Assembly: GCA_003503535.1 (NCBI GenBank)
Contig: DOCI01000307.1
Coordinates: 1,179-6,834 of the forward strand
DNA length: 5,656 bases
Direction: 5' to 3'
DNA from: Planctomycetaceae bacterium
Lineage (GTDB): Bacteria > Planctomycetota > Planctomycetia > Planctomycetales > Planctomycetaceae
Of the stretch, positions 1-5,656 are shown piece after piece (the first letter of the stretch is position 1; every line of letters begins with the position of its first letter). The position numbers and the translations under genes are program-made. The notes beneath the pieces were generated by a model. It had not been told where the DNA came from. It saw nothing but the letters and a program-made list of their open reading frames with translations, and did no database searches.

Positions 1-355
1 CACTGCCAGGGGGCTGGATCAGCGTGTGCTTCTGGTGGTGACTGGCGAATTCGGTCGGACGCCACGAATATCTCATCAGAAAGGGACAAAAACCGGAGTC
101 GAGCAACCCGGTCGCGATCACTGGCCAGGTGCGATGTCGATGCTGGTTTCCGGCGGAGGCCTGAAAATGGGTCAGGTGATTGGCTCGACGAATTCCAAAG
201 GGGAGCACCCCCAGGACCGTCCGCTTTCGCCGAATGATTTGTGGGCAACTGTCTACCGGCATTTGGGAATCGATTATAATGCTTCCATCATCGACTATAC
301 GGGCCGCCCAATGCCGATTTTGCCAGATGGCCAGCCAATTTCTGAATTGCTGTAA
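1..355 (+). CDS. DUF1501 family protein, C-terminal fragment (5' end outside window)
   Basis: The reading frame is open from base 2 and stops at TAA 353-355, giving about 117 C-terminal residues of a longer protein that begins upstream. A GTG at 26 is in frame but lies inside the conserved block, so it is not the real start. Visible family motifs are LDQRVLLVVTGEFGRTPRI at fragment residues 5-23, GRDHWP at 37-42, a following SGGGLKMGQVIG stretch, and a C-terminal DRPLSPNDLWATVYRHLGID block. These match the end of DUF1501 proteins, which belong to the alkaline phosphatase/sulfatase-like fold. Family members are usually Tat-exported, about 400-480 residues long, and often paired in planctomycetes with DUF1549/DUF1553 (PSD1) cytochrome-like genes. 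The biochemical function is not established. A strong hairpin follows the stop codon, so this is probably the last gene of its transcript and unrelated to the nitrogen genes. Confidence 0.9.
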   Translation, partial: TARGLDQRVLLVVTGEFGRTPRISHQKGTKTGVEQPGRDHWPGAMSMLVSGGGLKMGQVIGSTNSKGEHPQDRPLSPNDLWATVYRHLGIDYNASIIDYTGRPMPILPDGQPISELL

Positions 356-384
356 AACTAATTTTTATTGATCCACCATACAAG

Positions 385-442
385 CATGAAGCGCAAGCGA
401 GTCTGTCAAATAGCGGCATAGGAGACTCGCTTGCGTTTCGTG
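385..442 (+). terminator. Strong hairpin after the DUF1501 gene, probable terminator
   Basis: The arms 392-404 (CGCAAGCGAGTCT) and 423-435 (AGACTCGCTTGCG) are perfectly complementary over 13 bp. Pairing extends outward to 385/442 if two G-U pairs are allowed, giving a 20-bp stem around an 18-nt loop (405-422). The downstream side is T-rich but interrupted (TTTCGTGTTTCTGT), not a clean U-tract. It lies 29 nt after the DUF1501 stop codon. This fits a transcription terminator or a 3'-end stabilising hairpin. The terminator role is inferred from stem strength and position. Confidence 0.7.
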
Positions 443-775
443 TTTCTGTGTGATTTCAAAACACACATGAGGTGCTGAATATCTAAGCAATGACGTAGCG
501 AATGTGTGCACATCTTTTATGCACTGCTAAACTTGAATTAAAATTTTAAAAATCAAGCAATTTTTCAAAGTCATAAATAATAGTATGGAACTCCACACTC
601 AGGCGTGAAGAGTAACAACTGCTCCGATGTAAACCTATCCATGGGAATGAAATGTGCTGTTACGATCTGGAAGGGACATTTCGTAAATTTCAAGAGAGAG
701 GAATTCGTTGCCAGGGAGCCGTCCGCTCCGTAGATTGACAATTTATTCAAGAGAATCTTCCAAGGAGATCACACG
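443..775 (+). other. amtB upstream region: AT-rich, no gene recognised
   Basis: About 330 bases lie between the hairpin and amtB. The part from about 529 to 590 is strongly AT-rich and contains a perfect 12-bp palindrome, TTAAAATTTTAA, at 538-549. Further structures are an 8-bp palindrome TGTGCACA at 505-512, the inverted pair TTACGA (660-665)/TCGTAA (681-686) with a 15-nt spacer, and a small hairpin GGAGC (715-719)/GCTCC (725-729). A TTGACA hexamer lies at 735-740, but the matching -10 position would fall on the ribosome binding site and has no good hexamer. I looked for the sigma-54 signature (GG-N10-GC) and found no credible match outside the hairpin at 385-442. A 30-codon open frame (641-733) has no good ribosome binding site. 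The amtB promoter must lie here or further upstream, but I cannot place it. Confidence 0.6.
762..767 (+). promoter_or_regulatory. Ribosome binding site of amtB
   Basis: AAGGAG, a near-perfect anti-16S match, ends 8 nt before the ATG at 776. This fixes the amtB start, and the signal-peptide-like N-terminus encoded from that ATG agrees with it. Confidence 0.85.
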
Positions 776-2224
776 ATGTATAGCGCTCATACATTGCACC
801 GCTTTGGCTTAGCTGGGGTGGTACTATTACTTGCTTTGGGGGTTGTTACCCCTGTTTTAACAATTGCAGATGAACCTGCACCCGAATCGACTTCGACACC
901 GCTCGAGGCTGGGGCTGCTGAAGCAGAGATCGCCGATGAAGCTCAGGCGGTTGAATTCAACCAGGCCGATATCGCCTGGATGCTCACTTCTTCAGCACTG
1001 GTTCTGATGATGACCGGTCCCGGTCTGGCACTGTTTTACGGTGGACTGGTCCGCAAAAAGAATATTCTCAGCGTAATGATGCAGTGTATTGCCATGATGG
1101 GAATCATGTCTGTCCTGTGGGTTGTGGTTGGTTATTCGCTGGCATTCGCTCCTGATATGCTGGGTGGATTTGTCGGCGGTTTTGATCATGTGATGCTCAA
1201 AGGCGTTCTGCCGGAGTGGAATGAATCCGCAGGAGAGATTATCACTCCTGCTTTTGGTGGTATTCCAACGGTCCTGTTTGCTGTTTTTCAGATGATGTTC
1301 TTCATCATTACACCGGCTTTGATTGTTGGGGCTTTTGCCGAGCGAATGAAGTTTTCGGCAATGGCTTTGTATTCAATCCTGTGGGGACTTTTGGTCTATT
1401 GCCCAATTGCCCACTGGGTCTGGTCCGATGGCGGCTGGTTGTGTGAGTGGAATGAAGCGGCTGCGTTCCCGGCTCTGGATTTTGCTGGTGGAACTGTCGT
1501 GCATATCAGTTCGGGGATCTCTGCTCTGGTCTGTTGTTTGATGATCGGTAAACGACTGAACTTCCAGAAAGAGCCGATGCCACCGCATAACCTGACTTAC
1601 ACCTTCATCGGTGCCTGCCTGTTGTGGGTAGGCTGGTTCGGATTCAATGCCGGGAGTGCCGCTTCTTCGAATACAGCTGCGGTGAATGCTTTCGCTGCAA
1701 CTCATATGGCGGCTTCGACCGGATTAATTGCCTGGGCGTTGATGGAATGGTTAACACTCGGACGACCCACAATTCTGGGAGCTTGCTCAGGGGCAGTTGC
1801 CGGGTTGGTTTGCATCACGCCGGCAAGTGGATCGGTCGCGGTTCCCGGTGCGATGGTCATTGGATTGTGCGGCGGAGTCGCCAGCTTTCTCGCTTGTACG
1901 AAATTGAAAAACGCGATCAACTATGACGACTCTCTCGATGTTTTTGGTGTGCATGGCATTTCTGGAATTGTCGGGGCCTTGCTGACCGGAGTTTTCGCAT
2001 CAAAAAGTATTACTGGTGCCCGAGTTGGTTTGATTGAGGGTAATCCTGGTCAAATGGTCAATCAGGCGGTAAGTATTGCCGCGGCTGCCGGTCTGGCAAT
2101 TGTCGGTAGCATCGTGCTGCTCAAACTGATCGACTTGACGATCGGATTACGGGTTTCCGAAGAAAGCGAAGTTCGTGGACTCGATTTAACAGAGCACGGC
2201 GAAGAAGGATACATCTTCCTGTAA
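776..2224 (+). CDS. amtB: Ammonium transporter AmtB (Amt/Mep/Rh family)
   Basis: 482 residues. This inner-membrane channel-like transporter takes up ammonium and is normally a trimer. Residues 1-31 look like a signal peptide, as in E. coli AmtB. An acidic, Ala-rich linker (32-60) follows, then the 11-helix core. By alignment from memory to E. coli AmtB, the twin pore histidines are H243 (in DFAGGTVVHIS) and H393 (in DVFGVHGISG). The Phe gate is F175 and F290, the ammonium-recruitment residues are W216 and S294, and the structural Asp is D235. All are present, so it should be functional. AERMKFSA (188-195) and GFNAGSA (289-295) are family hallmarks. The cytoplasmic tail (about 458-482) keeps the GLRVSEE...HGEEGY pattern that contacts PII proteins. 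A PII gene follows 230 bp downstream, which supports PII control of transport. No sign of frameshift or truncation. Confidence 0.98.
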   Translation: MYSAHTLHRFGLAGVVLLLALGVVTPVLTIADEPAPESTSTPLEAGAAEAEIADEAQAVEFNQADIAWMLTSSALVLMMTGPGLALFYGGLVRKKNILSVMMQCIAMMGIMSVLWVVVGYSLAFAPDMLGGFVGGFDHVMLKGVLPEWNESAGEIITPAFGGIPTVLFAVFQMMFFIITPALIVGAFAERMKFSAMALYSILWGLLVYCPIAHWVWSDGGWLCEWNEAAAFPALDFAGGTVVHISSGISALVCCLMIGKRLNFQKEPMPPHNLTYTFIGACLLWVGWFGFNAGSAASSNTAAVNAFAATHMAASTGLIAWALMEWLTLGRPTILGACSGAVAGLVCITPASGSVAVPGAMVIGLCGGVASFLACTKLKNAINYDDSLDVFGVHGISGIVGALLTGVFASKSITGARVGLIEGNPGQMVNQAVSIAAAAGLAIVGSIVLLKLIDLTIGLRVSEESEVRGLDLTEHGEEGYIFL

Positions 2225-2262
2225 CCGAATCAGCGGTCTTATTGAGGATCCGGAAGTGTTCC

Positions 2263-2278
2263 TCTGGTATTCTGGTAT
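2263..2278 (+). repeat. Tandem 8-bp repeat TCTGGTAT x2
   Basis: Two perfect adjacent copies of TCTGGTAT lie 39 bases after the amtB stop and just before the nested inverted repeat. They could be chance or a small direct-repeat binding site. No known regulator is recognised. Confidence 0.5.
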
Positions 2279-2280
2279 TA

Positions 2281-2793
<513 letters not shown>

Positions 2794-2828
2794 CTGAAGA
2801 TGCTTAAAGGTACGACAATTAATCAATG

Positions 2829-2858
2829 AGCCGCTCGTTGCTCGCGAGTGGCTTTTTT
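2829..2858 (+). terminator. Intrinsic terminator after the PII gene
   Basis: AGCCGCTCG (2829-2837) pairs with CGAGTGGCT (2845-2853) over 9 bp with one G-U pair and a 7-nt loop. A run of six T (2853-2858) follows immediately. This is the classic Rho-independent form and the best terminator in the window. It ends 17 nt before the glnD GTG, so it should limit read-through from the PII gene into glnD. Confidence 0.88.
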
Positions 2859-2875
2859 CGTGAGATCTTAGAACT

Positions 2876-5530
2876 GTGTCGGAATTTTTAACATTCAAAG
2901 CACGCTGGCAGGAGAGCTTGTCTGAGGTCGTAATGGCCTACCAGAAGCAGCACATCGAAGTCGATTTGGCGCTTGATCAAACCACGCGAAAGATGGACGA
3001 ATTCATTGAATTGCTGATTGACGAATCTCTCAAAGCGATTCCGGAAACCTCTGTCAAATCTTTGCGTGAAGACATTGCGATTTTAGCCGTGGGAGGATAT
3101 GGCCGTCGGCAAATGTTTCCGTATTCCGACGTCGATCTGCTGATCACCTACGATACCCACGGCGGCGCATTTGTTGAAAAGTTCAGCTCGGAATTTGTAC
3201 GACAATGCTGGGATTCCGGTTTGAAGCTGGGGCAGGCGATTCGCTCGATTAACGATACCGTTTCGCTGGCTCGCGATGAATCCCAGGTCGCAACGGCTTT
3301 GATTGAAACTCGATTACTGTGGGGAAATGCCGCATTGCATACCCGACTCAGAGCGCGCTTTGAAAGCTGGCTGCAGAAATCTCGTCGATCATTTCTGGAT
3401 CATTGCGAGGCATCCCGGAAGAAGGAGATCGAAGAAACAGCACTGGCCGTGTACTCTCTTGAGCCGGATGTCAAACGGTCACCGGGAACACTCAGGGATC
3501 TCCAGTTGATTCTCTGGGCCGGATTTGCCCGCTATGAAGTGACCGGATTTCAGGCACTGGCCGATTGCGGGGGATTAAAGCCGGAGGTGGCTGAATTTCT
3601 GATCGAAACGCAAAAATACCTTTCGACCATTCGCATGAATTTGCATGTGCACGCAGGTCGCAGTCAGGATGTACTGACTCGACAGGAACAACTCTGGTTG
3701 ACTGATCAGGAAGGGATCTCTGATTATCAGGGGCAGCGGGCCGTCGAGCGGTATATGCAGCAATATTTTCAGAAAGCCGACTTTGTCGCGAGAACTTCCC
3801 GTCGTTTTATAGAACTGTGCAAACCAACCACATTTCAGGAACGGGTTTCTGCACGAGTTTATCGCCGTATCATTGATGAGACTTACATTGTTTTGAACGG
3901 ACGATTAAATGTTGTCAGTCACAATGTCAAAGAAGTGATTTCATCATTGGAAAGTATTTTGCATGCGTTTACCATCGCTGCAGAGCATAAAGTGCGAATC
4001 TCTTCGAGACTGATTGAATCGATTCGAAATCATGTTTCCGACTTACCCAGAGATATCAGCGAGGAAGCTTCCTCGCAATTCATTTCACTCCTGAATCGCG
4101 TCGGCAGCGTTGGAACGATTGTACGCGATCTTTACGAATGCGGCATTCTGGAAATTTTGATCCCTCAATTCACACACGCCCGCGGATTGCTCCAGTTCAA
4201 TAATTATCATGCCTATACGGTCGATGAGCATACCTTTCGGGTACTCGAGGGATTGGATCAATTATCCCGGGAAAGTCCGACGAAAGAGATTGTTGCAAAA
4301 CTGCGAAAGCCGTGGGTTTTGAGTCTGGCGATGCTGATACATGATCTGGGGAAAGGTTACGAGCAGGACCACAGTCAACTGGGGGCACAAATTGCGATCA
4401 AAACCGCTGCTCGACTGGGGCTCCAGGAAAGCGATGCCAGTACGATCGAGATGCTGGTGCTCGAACATCTCAGTATGTCGCTGCTGGCATTTCGACGTGA
4501 CACCTCCGATCCTCTCGTTGTCGCTGAATTTGCTCGAACGGTGCAGGAAGCCTCCAAGCTGAGGAAACTTTATCTGCTCACGATCTGTGATATTAAAGCC
4601 GTCGGCCCGGGAATCTGGAACGATTGGAAAGCGCAATTGCTGGCAGAATTGTACGAGCGGACAACCCTCTCGCTGAGTGGAAAGTTTGATAAACCTGAAC
4701 TGGAACAACAACTCAAGGCCACAAAAGAAAAAGCCATTCAGCTGTACGCGAAATCCAATCCCAGTGTGGAGGATCAGAAACGACTGACCAGTGAATTGAA
4801 TGAGATGCCGGATCATTATTTGATGTCAGCCTCGGCTGCGAATATCGTCCAGGATATGCAAATCGCGATGCGACTTACCGATCATCAACTGGAAATTATT
4901 GATCGTTATGATGAAGAGACCAATACACTCGAGTTGATCATCCTGACGCGACAGCATGGAACCGAACGTTGTTTTCATCGGATGACAGGAGTGCTGACGG
5001 CTGCTCAAATGTCGATTCTAACTGCGGACATCTACACGAGTGGTTCGGGATTCATCTGCGATCGATTCCTGGTACAGGATAACGATTCCCCTAGCAGGCC
5101 GCTCCCTGGTCGATTGGACAAAGTCCGTGAGGATTTAACGAAAGCGGTGGAACGCCCAATTTCTTTCGAGCAGCTATTTCAAAAGCAGCGTCGTTATCAG
5201 CCCCGTGGTGATCAGCAGCCGATTTCAAATCAACGTCCACATGTCTCGATAGACAACGATACCTCCCGACACGCGACCATTATCGATGTCTTTGCTCATG
5301 ATCGGCCCGGCTTATTATTCACATTATCGAAAGCCATTTACGATCTCGATTTGTCCATCACTCTGGCGAGAATTACGACGCACGTAGATCTGGTCGTGGA
5401 CGTATTTTATGTGACAGACCTCAACAACAAAAAAATTAAAGAGGACTATGTTCTCAATGCAATCGCTAGTCGTCTGGAACATGTCATCGATGAATTTGAT
5501 CGTCATGGATACCGGTTGTTTATTCGTTAG
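2876..5530 (+). CDS. glnD: Bifunctional PII uridylyltransferase/uridylyl-removing enzyme GlnD
   Basis: 884 residues, close to E. coli GlnD (890). It is the cytoplasmic glutamine sensor that adds UMP to PII Tyr51 when glutamine is low and removes it when high. The nucleotidyltransferase domain has GGYGR (73-77) and the GG-X10-DxD motif with D85 and D87. GlnD-type blocks follow: SLEPDVKRSPGTLRDLQ (194-210), HAYTVDEHTFRVL (445-457), and the HD domain with H489-D490 and H531. Two ACT domains lie at about 685-760 and 800-880, joined by a Gln/Arg-rich linker; they should bind glutamine. An in-frame TGA at 2861 leaves GTG 2876 as the first start. It has no clear Shine-Dalgarno site. ATG 2933 (Met20) has GAGG 5 nt upstream, but residues 5-30 look like the helical N-terminus of related GlnDs, so I prefer GTG. 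Some actinobacterial GlnD enzymes adenylylate PII instead, so the nucleotide used is inferred. Confidence 0.97.
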   Translation: MSEFLTFKARWQESLSEVVMAYQKQHIEVDLALDQTTRKMDEFIELLIDESLKAIPETSVKSLREDIAILAVGGYGRRQMFPYSDVDLLITYDTHGGAFVEKFSSEFVRQCWDSGLKLGQAIRSINDTVSLARDESQVATALIETRLLWGNAALHTRLRARFESWLQKSRRSFLDHCEASRKKEIEETALAVYSLEPDVKRSPGTLRDLQLILWAGFARYEVTGFQALADCGGLKPEVAEFLIETQKYLSTIRMNLHVHAGRSQDVLTRQEQLWLTDQEGISDYQGQRAVERYMQQYFQKADFVARTSRRFIELCKPTTFQERVSARVYRRIIDETYIVLNGRLNVVSHNVKEVISSLESILHAFTIAAEHKVRISSRLIESIRNHVSDLPRDISEEASSQFISLLNRVGSVGTIVRDLYECGILEILIPQFTHARGLLQFNNYHAYTVDEHTFRVLEGLDQLSRESPTKEIVAKLRKPWVLSLAMLIHDLGKGYEQDHSQLGAQIAIKTAARLGLQESDASTIEMLVLEHLSMSLLAFRRDTSDPLVVAEFARTVQEASKLRKLYLLTICDIKAVGPGIWNDWKAQLLAELYERTTLSLSGKFDKPELEQQLKATKEKAIQLYAKSNPSVEDQKRLTSELNEMPDHYLMSASAANIVQDMQIAMRLTDHQLEIIDRYDEETNTLELIILTRQHGTERCFHRMTGVLTAAQMSILTADIYTSGSGFICDRFLVQDNDSPSRPLPGRLDKVREDLTKAVERPISFEQLFQKQRRYQPRGDQQPISNQRPHVSIDNDTSRHATIIDVFAHDRPGLLFTLSKAIYDLDLSITLARITTHVDLVVDVFYVTDLNNKKIKEDYVLNAIASRLEHVIDEFDRHGYRLFIR

Positions 5531-5656
5531 GATTGAAGGGACATCGACTTCTCAGGGAGAAGACTGGGAACGAGACGTAACTTGCTTTTAAACCCTGTTC
5601 CAATTGGAAACCGGATCTCCTTTGACATTTTGAAAAGGTCTTCCGGGGTGGCGGGG
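5531..5656 (+). other. Region after glnD, no gene recognised
   Basis: It contains a small hairpin CTTCTC (5548-5553)/GAGAAG (5557-5562) without a U-tract, and a perfect 12-bp palindrome TTCCAATTGGAA (5598-5609). There is also an imperfect inverted repeat 5611-5623/5634-5646 (two 5-bp stems around a 3x3 internal loop). None is a convincing terminator. The palindrome could be an operator for a gene beyond the window. Confidence 0.4.

Noticed and set aside
386..421. 11-codon Lys/Arg-rich frame starting at ATG 386
   Set aside because: It is formed by the hairpin arm itself and has no ribosome binding site. Chance is the simplest explanation.
417..435. Sigma-54-like GG-N10-GC spacing (GG 421-422, TTGC 431-434)
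   Set aside because: The -24 half matches only the GG, and the whole match lies inside the hairpin stem after the DUF1501 gene, so the hairpin explains it.
641..733. 30-residue open frame upstream of amtB
   Set aside because: It has no credible ribosome binding site, no recognisable motif, and a length expected by chance. It is mentioned only as a possibility within the leader finding.
600..735. Glutamine riboswitch (glnA RNA type) upstream of amtB
   Set aside because: I compared the region by eye with the conserved core I remember and found no matching set of segments. A covariance search would settle it.
735..740. TTGACA as a -35 box for amtB
   Set aside because: A -10 box at normal spacing would fall at about 757-763 (CTTCCAA), which is a poor hexamer and runs into the ribosome binding site.
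4262..4816. 184-codon open frame on the minus strand inside glnD
   Set aside because: It lies wholly antisense to the conserved HD region of GlnD and shows no domain-like features.

Overview
The window most likely comes from a planctomycete (Planctomycetales, something like Gimesia or Rubinisphaera) with a roughly balanced GC content. The main taxonomic clue is the left edge: the C-terminal end of a DUF1501 protein, a family greatly expanded in planctomycetes. The assignment rests on family knowledge and protein style, not on a database search.

Layout, all genes on the + strand. (1) 1-355: 3' end of a DUF1501 gene, followed by a very strong hairpin (385-442). (2) 443-775: a long leader or intergenic region with an AT-rich core, small inverted repeats and no convincing promoter. 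(3) 776-2224: amtB, an ammonium transporter with a signal peptide and the complete conductance-site residues. (4) 2225-2454: an intergenic region dense with structure. It holds a tandem 8-bp repeat, a nested inverted-repeat element, a TATAAT -10 box and a leader hairpin just before the ribosome binding site. (5) 2455-2793: a PII signal protein (glnB/glnK) with an intact uridylylation site, Tyr51. (6) 2829-2858: a textbook intrinsic terminator. (7) 2876-5530: glnD, the full-length bifunctional PII uridylyltransferase/uridylyl-removing enzyme. (8) 5531-5656: no gene recognised.

Together the three complete genes form a nitrogen-sensing module. AmtB conducts ammonium. PII binds ATP/ADP and 2-oxoglutarate and can plug AmtB through its T-loop. 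GlnD reads glutamine through its ACT domains and modifies or demodifies PII on Tyr51. The genes are therefore well understood. What deserves a second look is the non-coding architecture: the genes are co-oriented but separated by apparent terminators, and one terminator ends only 17 nt before the GTG start of glnD. I found no evidence of a previously undescribed protein system, mobile element, CRISPR array, tRNA or rRNA.
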